Shown here: positions 7,679-17,899 of the stretch, piece by piece
Layout: every line of letters starts with the position of its first letter
How positions within the stretch are numbered: the stretch's first letter is position 1
Assembly: GCA_944380875.1 (NCBI GenBank)
Contig: CALWJA010000105.1
Span: 62,001 to 126,000, forward strand
DNA from: an uncultured Clostridia bacterium
GTDB lineage: Bacteria > Bacillota > Clostridia > Oscillospirales > Acutalibacteraceae
Reading direction: 5' to 3'
Length of the DNA stretch: 64,000 bases
Notes under the pieces: generated by a model
Database searches by the model: none
Told to the model about the DNA's origin: nothing
Seen by the model: the letters and a program-made list of their open reading frames with translations, nothing else
Program-made: the position numbers and the translations under genes

Positions 7679-9154
7679 ATGGATAAGAAATCGTATCTGC
7701 AGGAAATTGACCGCGTAATCAAAAACGGCAAATTTCAGGATACCTGGGAGTCCCTTTCCCAATATCGCATTCCCGAGTGGTATCGCAACACCAAACTGGG
7801 GATATTTATCCATTGGGGTATATATTCTGTTCCCGCGTTTGGAAGCGAATGGTATTCCCGGAATATGTACATACAGGGTTCCCCGGAATTTGAACACCAT
7901 GTAAAAACGTATGGCCCTCAAAAGGATTTCGGCTATAAAGATTTTATTCCTCTTTTCAAGGCTGAAAAATTTGACGCCGAAGCATGGGCAGATCTTTTCC
8001 AGCAGGCTGGCGCCAAATATGTAGTTCCGGTAGCAGAACACCACGACGGATTCCAGATGTATAAAAGCGAGCTTTCTCACTGGAACGCTTTTGAAATGGG
8101 TCCGAAACGGGATGTTTTGGGAGAATTGAAAACTGCTTTCGATAAACGTGGGATTGTAACAGGGGCCTCCTCCCACCGAGTAGAGCATTGGTTCTTTATG
8201 GGGCATGGCAAAGAATTTGACAGCGACATAAAAGATCCCATGCAATGCGGTGATTTTTATTGGCCTGCTACAAAAGAACCTAAGAGTCACCATGATCTCT
8301 ATTCTACTCCTACCCCTTCCCAGGAATTTATGGAAGACTGGCTTCTGCGCTGCTGCGAAATCGTAGACCGTTACCGCCCAAGAATCGTGTATTTTGATTG
8401 GTGGATCCAGCACAGTGCCGTTAAGCCCTATCTGCGGAAGTTTGCTGCATACTACTATAACCGCGCCCTGGAATGGGGAGAAGAAGTTGTTATCAACTAT
8501 AAGCACGACGCTTTTGATTTTGGATGCGCAGTAGTAGATATTGAACGTGGTCAGTTCGCCGATATTAAACCTTTCTTCTGGCAAACCGATACAGCTATCG
8601 CCAAAAACAGCTGGTGCTATACGGAAAACAATGATTTTAAAAAGGCAAAAGACATTCTCTGCGATCTTGTGGATATCGTCAGCAAAAACGGCACGCTTCT
8701 TCTAAACGTAGGGCCAAAAGCGGACGGAACCTTCTCCGATGAAGACCGGCAGGTACTTACGGAAATCGGGGAATGGATGAAAATAAATGGAGAAGCCATT
8801 TATGGCTCCCATGTATGGCGTGTAGCTGCAGAGGGACCTACCAAAATCCAGGAAGGTCAATTTACAGATGGTGTGGATAAGGTTTTCACAAAGCAAGACA
8901 TTCGCTATACCATGAACAATGGGTATCTGTATGCTACCGTTCTGAACTATTCCGAAGGAGGAGATATCAACCTCACTTCTTTGGCAGAAAGAGACGCTTC
9001 CCGCCTCCCCTTGTTCCATGGTATCATCAAAGATGTGGATGTGCTTGGTTTTGAAGAGAAGCCTCAGTGGAACAGAGATGAAGAGGGGCTCCATATCCAT
9101 ACGGATACCGTAAACAGCAATAAGCCTGTAGTTTTCAAAATCACTCTGGATTAA
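7679..9154 (+). CDS. Alpha-L-fucosidase, GH29 family, cytoplasmic
   Basis: A 491-residue glycoside hydrolase that should release alpha-linked L-fucose from short oligosaccharides. The GH29 N-terminal signature WYRNTKLGIFIHWGIYSVPA and AEHHDGFQMY are present. RIVYFDWWIQ carries the probable nucleophile Asp240. NGTLLLNVGPKADGTF closes the catalytic barrel and a small C-terminal beta domain follows. There is no signal peptide, so it acts on imported substrates. An upstream in-frame TTG at 7673 lies too close to the AAGGAG, so the ATG at 7679 with 8-nt spacing is chosen. It shares a transcript with the LacI-type regulator 42 bp downstream. No transporter is nearby. Confidence 0.93.
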   Translation: MDKKSYLQEIDRVIKNGKFQDTWESLSQYRIPEWYRNTKLGIFIHWGIYSVPAFGSEWYSRNMYIQGSPEFEHHVKTYGPQKDFGYKDFIPLFKAEKFDAEAWADLFQQAGAKYVVPVAEHHDGFQMYKSELSHWNAFEMGPKRDVLGELKTAFDKRGIVTGASSHRVEHWFFMGHGKEFDSDIKDPMQCGDFYWPATKEPKSHHDLYSTPTPSQEFMEDWLLRCCEIVDRYRPRIVYFDWWIQHSAVKPYLRKFAAYYYNRALEWGEEVVINYKHDAFDFGCAVVDIERGQFADIKPFFWQTDTAIAKNSWCYTENNDFKKAKDILCDLVDIVSKNGTLLLNVGPKADGTFSDEDRQVLTEIGEWMKINGEAIYGSHVWRVAAEGPTKIQEGQFTDGVDKVFTKQDIRYTMNNGYLYATVLNYSEGGDINLTSLAERDASRLPLFHGIIKDVDVLGFEEKPQWNRDEEGLHIHTDTVNSNKPVVFKITLD

Positions 9155-9196
9155 AAAACTTTTCCATTGAGATAATTGGAAGAAAGGAGGAAACCG

Positions 9197-10192
9197 TTGC
9201 CCGGCACATACAAAGATATTCAAAATATAACCGGCCTTTCCCTTTCCACTATATCCAAATATTTTAATGGCGGAAATTTGCGTGAAGAAAACCGTTTATC
9301 CATAGAAAAGGCTATTGAGGAACTGGATTTTACAGTAAACGCCTTTGCAAGAGGGTTAAAAAGCCGCCAATCTCATACAATCGGGATTTTAGTTCCGGAT
9401 CTGAGCAGCACCTTCAACGCCATTATTATGGAACAGGTATGCGAAATTCTGCGCAGCCATGGTTACGGAAGCATCGTATGTACCTGTAACGGAAACCAGA
9501 AGGCGGAAAAAAGCTCTCTGTCTTTTCTTCTCGATAAAATGGTGGACGGGATCATTACAATCCCCATGGATGAAACCGGGAAGCATCTTGAAGAAGCTTC
9601 AAAACGAGGAACACCCGTCGTCCTGATCGATCATTTGGCGGCAAACTTCAAAACCGACGCGGTGATTGTAAACAATCAGGAAGCCGGGCACATGGCCGCT
9701 AGGGAATTTATCCTTTGCGGGCACCGGCATATCGGAATCATAGCCGGGCCGGAAGATATGGATACTATGCATCTGCGGTGCAGTGGCTTTCTGGAGGAAT
9801 TCCAAAAAGAAAACAGCAGAAAAGCCTGGGTATGCCGCAGCGGGCTTTCCATGGAGGAAGGATACGACTCCGTTAAAAAATTGTTGTCTGCGAAGCATGG
9901 GATCACAGGTCTGTTCTGCACGAACTACGAGCTGACTCTAGGAGCCTACATCGCCTTGCAGGAAATGCATAAACAGATTCCAAACGATATCTCTGTAATC
10001 GGATTCGACAATATGCTTCTCTCCGGTATTCTGAACCCGCCGCTGACCATGATCGTCCAGCCGGTTAAGCAAATCGCTGTTACGGCTGCCGAACTTATGC
10101 TGGAACGTTTGGAAAAACCAGACTTTCCCGGCACTCGGATTATTGAGCTTGAAACACAGCTTCTCGCCGGAGCTTCTGTTAAACCTATTTAG
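9197..10192 (+). CDS. LacI-family transcriptional repressor
   Basis: A 331-residue LacI/GalR-type regulator. Residues 4-26 form the DNA-binding helix-turn-helix (TYKDIQNITGLSLSTISKYF), and a hinge helix and a periplasmic-binding-protein-like sugar domain (HTIGILVPDLSSTFNAII onward) follow. It ends in the family's usual GFDN and PPLTMIVQPVKQIA segments. The start is a TTG at 9197, 6 nt after AAAGGAGG; an upstream TTG at 9176 would place the ribosome site inside the gene. As second gene of the fucosidase operon it probably binds the GAAACGTTTC sites and responds to fucose or a fucosyl sugar. The inducer is an inference. Confidence 0.92.
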   Translation: MPGTYKDIQNITGLSLSTISKYFNGGNLREENRLSIEKAIEELDFTVNAFARGLKSRQSHTIGILVPDLSSTFNAIIMEQVCEILRSHGYGSIVCTCNGNQKAEKSSLSFLLDKMVDGIITIPMDETGKHLEEASKRGTPVVLIDHLAANFKTDAVIVNNQEAGHMAAREFILCGHRHIGIIAGPEDMDTMHLRCSGFLEEFQKENSRKAWVCRSGLSMEEGYDSVKKLLSAKHGITGLFCTNYELTLGAYIALQEMHKQIPNDISVIGFDNMLLSGILNPPLTMIVQPVKQIAVTAAELMLERLEKPDFPGTRIIELETQLLAGASVKPI

Positions 10193-10305
10193 GCGCCGTT
10201 TGGAACAGTATATAGTATTCTCCAATCTCTAAGCCGTTTAAAGGAAGCTGTTCCTTAATACTATTGCAACCAGCAGCATATCTATGGGTAAAAAGACTGT
10301 AACTA

Positions 10306-10352
10306 AAAACAGCTTCATTCTCCTGTATGCAAAAGGAGAATGAAGCTGTTTT
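10306..10352. terminator. Bidirectional terminator between regulator gene and groEL
   Basis: A perfect 19-bp stem (10306-10324 with 10334-10352) with a 9-nt loop has A/T-rich ends on both strands. It lies in the 368-bp gap between the convergent LacI-type gene and groEL. The rest of that gap holds only the inverted repeat at 10463-10496. Confidence 0.8.
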
Positions 10353-10462
10353 ACAATGAAAATTGTTTTACCATTTATTAAGAAAACCATGTATCAATTT
10401 TGCCAGTTTGTTTCCTTTGAAAAATCTCTTCTTATTGCACACAATTTATCCGAACACAACTA

Positions 10463-10496
10463 CACCTCCTGATGGAAACAATCCCACCAGGAGGTG
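10463..10496. repeat. Inverted repeat downstream of groEL
   Basis: CACCTCCTG (10463-10471) and CAGGAGGTG (10488-10496) form a 9-bp stem. Neither strand has a strong T run after it, so it may be a processing or stabilising hairpin in the groEL 3' region rather than a terminator. Confidence 0.4.
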
Positions 10497-10560
10497 CTTT
10501 TGCAGCTCTGTTTTTATAAAAAACAGGCCAATATACGAATGATATATATTAACGAAAGAA

Positions 10561-12219
<1,659 letters not shown>

Positions 12220-12266
12220 TCAAAAAATATACGGATATAAGTATTCCAAAATACGGTTGCAGGAAA

Positions 12267-12572
<306 letters not shown>

Positions 12573-12596
12573 TCATATCTTGAATTAACAATATAT

Positions 12597-12623
12597 TTAG
12601 CACTCTTTCTTCTTGAGTGCTAA
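12597..12623. promoter_or_regulatory. CIRCE operator (HrcA site)
   Basis: TTAGCACTC, nine bases, then GAGTGCTAA is an exact match to the CIRCE inverted repeat. The symmetry extends further outward (ACAATATAT / ATATATTGT). It lies at the groES transcription start, where HrcA represses the operon until heat stress. The hrcA gene is not in the window. Confidence 0.97.
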
Positions 12624-12627
12624 ATAT

Positions 12628-12656
12628 ATTGTAACCATTCCCTGCCAAAAAATCAA
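12628..12656 (-). promoter_or_regulatory. groES-groEL promoter
   Basis: On the minus strand TTGATT (12651-12656), a 17-bp spacer and TACAAT (12628-12633) sit directly upstream of the CIRCE element. Confidence 0.85.
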
Positions 12657-12721
12657 GTACTTTTTTCGTAAAAACATGGATTTCATAAAATATTTACAAA
12701 TGAAAAGAAAGAACAACCAAA

Positions 12722-12761
12722 GAAGCCCTTGCATTTCAAAAATGAGCAAGGGCTTCTTTTT
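12722..12761 (-). terminator. Terminator of the lipid kinase gene
   Basis: An 11-bp stem GAAGCCCTTGC / GCAAGGGCTTC (12722-12732 with 12746-12756) starts at the stop codon of the lipid kinase gene. Its polarity is not perfect: the longest T run is on the plus strand, and the minus strand has only TTT. Confidence 0.6.
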
Positions 12762-13665
12762 ATTCTGCGGGTACTATAAAACGCAATGCACCCGGCAATA
12801 TTTTACTCTCCATATGTTTTGTGCGTACACATTCTCCGTCGAAAGTGGCGTATGCTTCTCTAACAGACTCCACTTTGATCTCTTTCGCCCGGCAATACTC
12901 CAGAAGGCCGCTAAATTCAGGCGCTTCCATATGCAGGCCTTTTTTATATAAACGCACCATCTTGGGAATCTTCCAAAATTTCGGTACTTTTACCAACACA
13001 ATTTCCAGAAATCCATCATCTACTACTGCCTTAGGCGCCGCGTAATACCCTCCTCCATACCAGCCTCCATTGGTCGATAAGGCAAAAACGAAATCTCCTT
13101 TCAGAACCTTGTCCTTATCAATAGTGACCTCTAGGGTATTTCCCAATTTTCCAAAAAGGCTCTGAAATAAAGCCAAACTATACGCCATAGGACCTGGCAA
13201 AAACGGAATCCTCTTGTATTTCACCATCCTATAGGCAACCTTCCCATCCAATCCTATACAACCAACGTTTACAGTCAGTCCATAATCGGTTTCCATGAGA
13301 TCTACCGGACGGCTTTTTCCTGAAAGCTGTTTTTCTACTTTCAAAAACAACTCTCTGCAAGCAAAATTTCGGATATAATCGTCTCCCGATCCACAGGGGA
13401 ACACTCCCACTTCCGCCAGCGGATTATTCGCCGCGGCAGCAGCGATTTCCCGAAAGGTTCCATCCCCTCCCACTGCGTAAATACGCAGTGGGCCGCCTTT
13501 TTCTATTTCATTCTTGGCCAGCTCCGTAGCATGCCCTACCCTCTCTGTAATATGGCACGCATAGGAAAGTTTATGTTTATCCATATAGGCCCGGATTACA
13601 GGAAGAATGGTTTCCTCCGGATTCTTCTTTCCCGCCGTAGGATTTACTATAAAAACATACCGCAT
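12760..13665 (-). CDS. Diacylglycerol kinase-family lipid kinase
   Basis: A 301-residue soluble kinase of the DagK/LCB5 catalytic family, which phosphorylates diacylglycerol or a related lipid to recycle it into phospholipid synthesis. FIVNPTAGKKNPEE is the N-terminal phosphate loop, IYAVGGDGTFREI carries the GGDGT nucleotide motif near residue 82, and FPCGSGDDYIRNFA replaces the more common PxGTGND segment. The C-terminal beta-sandwich half is complete. It may be transcribed with the methyltransferase gene 53 bp upstream. Substrate preference cannot be read from the sequence. Confidence 0.9.
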   Translation of the reverse strand: MRYVFIVNPTAGKKNPEETILPVIRAYMDKHKLSYACHITERVGHATELAKNEIEKGGPLRIYAVGGDGTFREIAAAAANNPLAEVGVFPCGSGDDYIRNFACRELFLKVEKQLSGKSRPVDLMETDYGLTVNVGCIGLDGKVAYRMVKYKRIPFLPGPMAYSLALFQSLFGKLGNTLEVTIDKDKVLKGDFVFALSTNGGWYGGGYYAAPKAVVDDGFLEIVLVKVPKFWKIPKMVRLYKKGLHMEAPEFSGLLEYCRAKEIKVESVREAYATFDGECVRTKHMESKILPGALRFIVPAE

Positions 13666-13718
13666 ATGTGCACATCACCGGATCATATGTCCCAAGCCCG
13701 GCTTCTCCTTACTCCTAT

Positions 13719-14837
13719 TTATTTAAAATACATATATACCTGGCACTTCATCATTCCATTATAGAGCTTTCTTCGTCTATCCGCTTTTCTGCCGAAACAT
13801 TCTTCAAAAGTTTCATCCGGGCTTATGATGGTGTAATTCCATCCATGCTTCCTTTCAAACACTTTTCCCATAGTACGGTACAATTCCTGAGCGGCTTTCA
13901 AATCCAAAAGCCGTTCTCCATAAGGCGGATTGCAGATAACACAGCCAAAATCTTCCGTCGGCCTAAAAAGAGAGATATCTCTCTTCTCAACATGGATCCT
14001 GGAGCCCACTCCCGCTTTGCGTGCGTTTTCCAAAGCTAATTCTACCGCCTGACCATCAATATCGTATCCTCTTCCCTGAAAGGTTACGCTTCTGTCTACC
14101 AAATCCTGGGCACGCTGCCGTTCTCTGCGCCAAATTGCATCATCGGATATTCCCCAGCGCTCGGCCGAAAAGCGTCTTTGCAGTCCGGGAGCCATATGCA
14201 TGGCATACAGTGCAGCCTCAATCAAAATCGTTCCCGAACCACAAAATGGATCCAAAAAATTAGCGTCCCTGCGCACGCGGGAAAGATATACCATGGCTGC
14301 TGCCAATGTTTCTTTGATAGGAGCTTCTGTAGAATTGGCTCTATATCCTCTTTTGTGCAGTCCTGCTCCGGAAGTATCCAAAAGAATGCTTACACGATCC
14401 TTCAGAATCAAAAACTGAATTTGATGAACGCTACCGGTTTCTTCAAACCAACTTTGCCCATATTTCATTTTCAATCTTTCTACAACCGCTTTTTTCACAA
14501 TAGACTGGCAATCCGGCACACTGGCCAGCTTAGAACTTAGAGATCTTCCCTTTACTGGAAAAGCTTCTTTCTTGCCGATCCAATTTTCCCATGGAATCGC
14601 TTTTACTCCCTGGAAAAGCTCTTCAAAGGACAAAGCTTTAAATTCTGCCAATTGGATAAGAACCCGCTCCCCGTATCGACTCCATAAATTAGCACGGGCT
14701 ATCATTTCCATACTGCCGTCAAAAAGCACCCGCCCATTTTGCGGCTCCACATGTTCTGCACCCATATCCCGCAATTCGTTTCCAACAAGGCCTTCTACCC
14801 CCATCAGGCAGGGAATTACCAGTTTATATGCACTCAT
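13719..14837 (-). CDS. THUMP-domain rRNA (guanine-N2) methyltransferase, RlmL/YpsC-like
   Basis: A 372-residue RNA methyltransferase with an N-terminal ferredoxin-like/THUMP region (residues ~1-150) and a C-terminal Rossmann methyltransferase. FLDPFCGSGTILIEAALYA is the S-adenosylmethionine loop and VICNPPYGERL the NPPY catalytic motif. Relatives methylate G2445 of 23S rRNA. The ATG at 14837 has GGGAG 8 nt before it; an earlier in-frame ATG at 14852 lacks a ribosome site. It is about half the size of E. coli RlmKL because the RlmK half is absent, as is normal in Firmicutes. Confidence 0.92.
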   Translation of the reverse strand: MSAYKLVIPCLMGVEGLVGNELRDMGAEHVEPQNGRVLFDGSMEMIARANLWSRYGERVLIQLAEFKALSFEELFQGVKAIPWENWIGKKEAFPVKGRSLSSKLASVPDCQSIVKKAVVERLKMKYGQSWFEETGSVHQIQFLILKDRVSILLDTSGAGLHKRGYRANSTEAPIKETLAAAMVYLSRVRRDANFLDPFCGSGTILIEAALYAMHMAPGLQRRFSAERWGISDDAIWRRERQRAQDLVDRSVTFQGRGYDIDGQAVELALENARKAGVGSRIHVEKRDISLFRPTEDFGCVICNPPYGERLLDLKAAQELYRTMGKVFERKHGWNYTIISPDETFEECFGRKADRRRKLYNGMMKCQVYMYFK

Positions 14838-15046
14838 TCCGTATTCTCCCATTCATCCCAGTTTCACAGCATCCAAATATATGCCGCTAAAACCGGGAAA
14901 TCATATTTATATCAGTATACCTGTTTATGAAAGAAAATACAAGAATGTCCCTCCGCAGGTTAAGGAATGACAAAAAAGATATTCCCACGTCTCCATGCAA
15001 AAGGCATTTCAACTAATTTTTCTTTCCCATATTTTCTATTTATGCT

Positions 15047-15052
15047 ATACTG
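15047..15052 (+). promoter_or_regulatory. Promoter of the aldo/keto reductase-like gene
   Basis: An extended -10 element TGCTATACT (TATACT at 15047-15052) lies 36 bp before the start codon. The -35 is poor, which fits extended -10 promoters. The stretch 14838-15040 holds nothing else that I can support. Confidence 0.5.
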
Positions 15053-15087
15053 AAAATAACATATAGATAAAAAAGGAGTTGAAAAGC

Positions 15088-16233
15088 ATGGAATACAGAA
15101 AACTGGGAAACACCGGACTCATGGTCAGCGAAATCGGGTTAGGCGGCGAATGGCTGGAACGGCATTCCGCAGAAGAAGTGAAAAAAATCATTGAACACTG
15201 CCAAGAATCCGGCATCAATATCCTGGACTGCTGGATGTCCGCTCCGGAAGTTCGCACCAATATCGGGAATGCTATAAAGGGAAGCCGTGACAAATGGATT
15301 ATTCAGGGCCATATCGGCTCCACTTGGCAAAACGGGCAATACTTGCGCAGCCGTGATCTCATTAAGGTAGAAGAGGCTTTTCAGGATTTGCTTCACAGAT
15401 TTCATACGGATTATATCGATCTGGGTATGATCCATTTTGTGGATGAAATTGCGGAATTTCAAAAAATTATGGAAGGCGAATTTCTCTCCTATGTAAAAAA
15501 TCTGAAGAAATCCGGGCGCATACGGCATATTGGAATGAGCACTCATAATCCCCAAGTTGCCCGATTGGCTGCAGAAAGCGGAGTTATCGAAATGCTGCTT
15601 TTCAGCGTGAACCCTGCTTTCGATATGCTGCCAGCAAGCGAAAATCTGGATGATTATTTTAAAGAAACCTTCGATGCCGAACTGGGAGGCATCACACCGG
15701 AACGGGCAGAACTTTATAGAATCTGTGAACAGCGGGGCGTTGGAATAACCGTTATGAAAGGATACGCCGGCGGAAGATTGTTTTCAGAAAAAGCTTCTCC
15801 TTTCAAGGTTGCGCTGACTCCCGTCCAGTGCCTCCATTATGCCCTAACCCGTCCGGCTGTTGCCAGCGTTATGGTGGGATATGATTCTATAGAACAAGTA
15901 GACGCCGCCGTTGCCTATGAAACAGCTTCCGATACGGAAAAAGACTATGCCAGTGTGTTGGCTCATGCTCCGGCTCATGCTTATTATGGGCAATGCACCT
16001 ATTGCGGACATTGCGCGCCGTGCCCAGCTGGTATTGACATTCCCATGGTCAACAAGCTGTATGATCTGGCCGCTATGCAGGAAGATGCTCCGGATACCCT
16101 CAAAGCTCACTACAAAGCGCTCCTAAAAAACGGTAAAGATTGTATTTCCTGCAGAACCTGCGAAACAAGATGTCCTTTTGGCGTTTCCATTGCCGAAAGA
16201 ATGAAAAAGACCCAGGCACTGCTGGGGGAATAA
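15088..16233 (+). CDS. Aldo/keto reductase-fold protein with C-terminal 4Fe-4S ferredoxin domain
   Basis: 381 residues: an aldo/keto reductase barrel (EYRKLGNTGLMVSEIGLGGE onward) and a C-terminal domain with two cysteine clusters, CTYCGHCAPC and CISCRTCETRC, which should hold iron-sulfur clusters. The barrel keeps Asp47 and His116 (DLGMIHFVD). However, the positions of the catalytic Tyr and Lys read Ala52 (in DCWMSAPE) and His75 (in IIQGHIGS), so normal carbonyl reduction by NADPH is doubtful. The ATG at 15088 has AAGGAG 9 nt upstream. An electron-transfer or altered redox role is possible; the substrate is unknown. It is followed by yitT on the same strand. Confidence 0.88.
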   Translation: MEYRKLGNTGLMVSEIGLGGEWLERHSAEEVKKIIEHCQESGINILDCWMSAPEVRTNIGNAIKGSRDKWIIQGHIGSTWQNGQYLRSRDLIKVEEAFQDLLHRFHTDYIDLGMIHFVDEIAEFQKIMEGEFLSYVKNLKKSGRIRHIGMSTHNPQVARLAAESGVIEMLLFSVNPAFDMLPASENLDDYFKETFDAELGGITPERAELYRICEQRGVGITVMKGYAGGRLFSEKASPFKVALTPVQCLHYALTRPAVASVMVGYDSIEQVDAAVAYETASDTEKDYASVLAHAPAHAYYGQCTYCGHCAPCPAGIDIPMVNKLYDLAAMQEDAPDTLKAHYKALLKNGKDCISCRTCETRCPFGVSIAERMKKTQALLGE

Positions 16234-16305
16234 AGGCTCTTCTGCCCAAGAAAACCATTCTTTGAGCGAAAATTCCCAAAACTCAAAAAAGGGGATGCTA
16301 CTGGT

Positions 16306-17160
16306 ATGAAACAAAGAAATACTATACAGAGAATTTTCCTGGTTATCATTGCCTCGTTTGTTATGGCGGCTAATATCAAAATTTTTGTCCGAGCAGGCGA
16401 TATGTTTCCGGGAGGATTTAACGGCCTTACTCTTTTAATTCAAAGGACCGCATCCCAGTATTTCCACATTGAAATCCCCTTTTCTCTCATAAACCTGCTT
16501 CTAAACGCAGCGCCTGCCCTTATAAGCTTTATCTATATAGGCAAAAAATTCACAGTATACTCCGGTCTTATGATCGTTCTCTCCAGTATTCTTACCGATA
16601 TACTGCCCAGTCTTGAGATCACTTCTGATCCCCTTCTCATTGGAGTTTTTGGCGGGATTATAAATGGATGTGCTATCAGTCTCTGCCTTTTTGCCCGGGC
16701 TACAAGCGGCGGCACGGATTTTATAGCCATTTTCTTCTCTGAAAAGAAAGGGATAGACACCTGGAATTATATTTTTATTGGGAACGTCATCATGCTGGTT
16801 GTAGCAGGCCTGTTATTCGGTTGGGAAAAAGCCCTGTATTCCATTATCTTTCAGTTTGCCTCCACACAGGTCCTGCATATGCTGTATAAAAAGTATCAGA
16901 AATGTACCCTTCTCATTATTACCGATAAACCTACCGAAATATATGAAATCATACAGGCAAATACCCATCACGATGCCACGCTTTTCCGGGGTGTAGGCTG
17001 CTATGAAGGTAAAGAAAAAAATCTGTTGTACTCCGTGGTTTCGGCCGAAGAGACAAAACACATTACCGATCAAATCCGAAAAATTGATCCCAAGGCTTTT
17101 ATCAACAGTATGAAAACCGAACAGATAACCGGTCGTTTCTATATTGAGCCGAACGATTGA
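16306..17160 (+). CDS. YitT family membrane protein
   Basis: 284 residues with five or six predicted membrane segments in the first ~190 residues (IFLVIIASFVMAANIKIFV, GLMIVLSSILTDILPSL, GVFGGIINGCAISLCLF and others). A C-terminal cytoplasmic DUF2179 domain ends in IDPKAFINSMKTEQITGRFY. The GDMFPGGFNGL and ATSGGTDFIA motifs are typical of the family. Function is not established for this family. It lies 72 bp after the aldo/keto reductase-like gene and before a strong terminator. Confidence 0.9.
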   Translation: MKQRNTIQRIFLVIIASFVMAANIKIFVRAGDMFPGGFNGLTLLIQRTASQYFHIEIPFSLINLLLNAAPALISFIYIGKKFTVYSGLMIVLSSILTDILPSLEITSDPLLIGVFGGIINGCAISLCLFARATSGGTDFIAIFFSEKKGIDTWNYIFIGNVIMLVVAGLLFGWEKALYSIIFQFASTQVLHMLYKKYQKCTLLIITDKPTEIYEIIQANTHHDATLFRGVGCYEGKEKNLLYSVVSAEETKHITDQIRKIDPKAFINSMKTEQITGRFYIEPND

Positions 17161-17186
17161 TACTACACATATCACAGCAAACAAGA

Positions 17187-17226
17187 GAGGGAGCCTCCAG
17201 CTTTGACGCTGAGGGCTCCCTCTTTT
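17187..17226 (+). terminator. Terminator after yitT
   Basis: A 9-bp GC-rich stem GAGGGAGCC / GGCTCCCTC (17187-17195 with 17214-17222) is followed by TTTT on the plus strand. It lies between the convergent yitT and hpf genes. Confidence 0.8.
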
Positions 17227-17242
17227 ATCCTATTTCGTAAAT

Positions 17243-17788
17243 TTATTCATCATCCGGCTCCAAAAGGCCATAATCGCCATTCTTCCTGCGATACACTACA
17301 CAAACTTCGTTATTTTCCTGGTTACGGAACATATAAAAAGCATGTCCCAAAAGGTTCATCTGGAGAATAGCCTCTTCCACACCCATAGGTTTTACATAAA
17401 AATGTTTTTTGCGGACAATTTTATACTCTTCCTCATCTTCCGAAGCTGCATCCGATCCAGAAAATCCATCATCCAAATATTGGTCCAGCGCTGCAGAATG
17501 GATTCTTTTATCCAGGCGGGCTTTATTCTTACGAATCTGACGCCCTAATGCGCTGATAACCTGATCGAGCGCATCGTTCATTTCCAAATCTGAAGCCTCT
17601 GCCCTATAAATCATTCCTTTCTGACGGATGGTGATTTCTACTGTCTGAATTTTTCTTTCCACTGTAACCACTACAGTAGCTTCCGCATCTTCGTCAAAGA
17701 TGCGTTCAAAACGAGACAGCTTTTTTTGTGCCAATTCCTTAAAATTCTCCCTGAGATTTACTTTTCGACCGATCACAGTGATTCTCAT
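17243..17788 (-). CDS. hpf: Ribosome hibernation promoting factor, long form
   Basis: 181 residues that inactivate ribosomes by dimerising them in slow growth. The N-terminal ribosome-binding domain begins MRITVIGRKVNLRENFKELA. After an acidic linker (~105-125) the dimerisation domain runs from IVRKKHFYVKPMGVEEAILQ to the end, which marks the long form typical of Firmicutes. AAAAAGGAG precedes the ATG. It has its own promoter and a palindromic leader element. Confidence 0.96.
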   Translation of the reverse strand: MRITVIGRKVNLRENFKELAQKKLSRFERIFDEDAEATVVVTVERKIQTVEITIRQKGMIYRAEASDLEMNDALDQVISALGRQIRKNKARLDKRIHSAALDQYLDDGFSGSDAASEDEEEYKIVRKKHFYVKPMGVEEAILQMNLLGHAFYMFRNQENNEVCVVYRRKNGDYGLLEPDDE

Positions 17789-17830
17789 AACAGCATCTCC
17801 TTTTTGAATAGATACGGGAGAAATTCCCAG

Positions 17831-17850
17831 AAGAACAAGTGATTGTTCTT
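17831..17850. promoter_or_regulatory. Perfect dyad in the hpf leader
   Basis: AAGAACAA and TTGTTCTT are separated by GTGA, giving 8-bp perfect arms. It lies just after the predicted hpf transcription start, so it could be an operator or an mRNA hairpin. I do not recognise the regulator. Confidence 0.45.
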
Positions 17851-17859
17851 TCTATATAT

Positions 17860-17865
17860 AGTATA
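17860..17865 (-). promoter_or_regulatory. hpf promoter -10 region
   Basis: On the minus strand an extended -10, TGCTATACT (TATACT at 17860-17865), lies about 75 bp before the hpf start. The -35 (TTTTAT at 17-bp spacing) is weak. Confidence 0.5.
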
Positions 17866-17899
17866 GCACATTATATAAATAAATAAAAGAATATTATGG

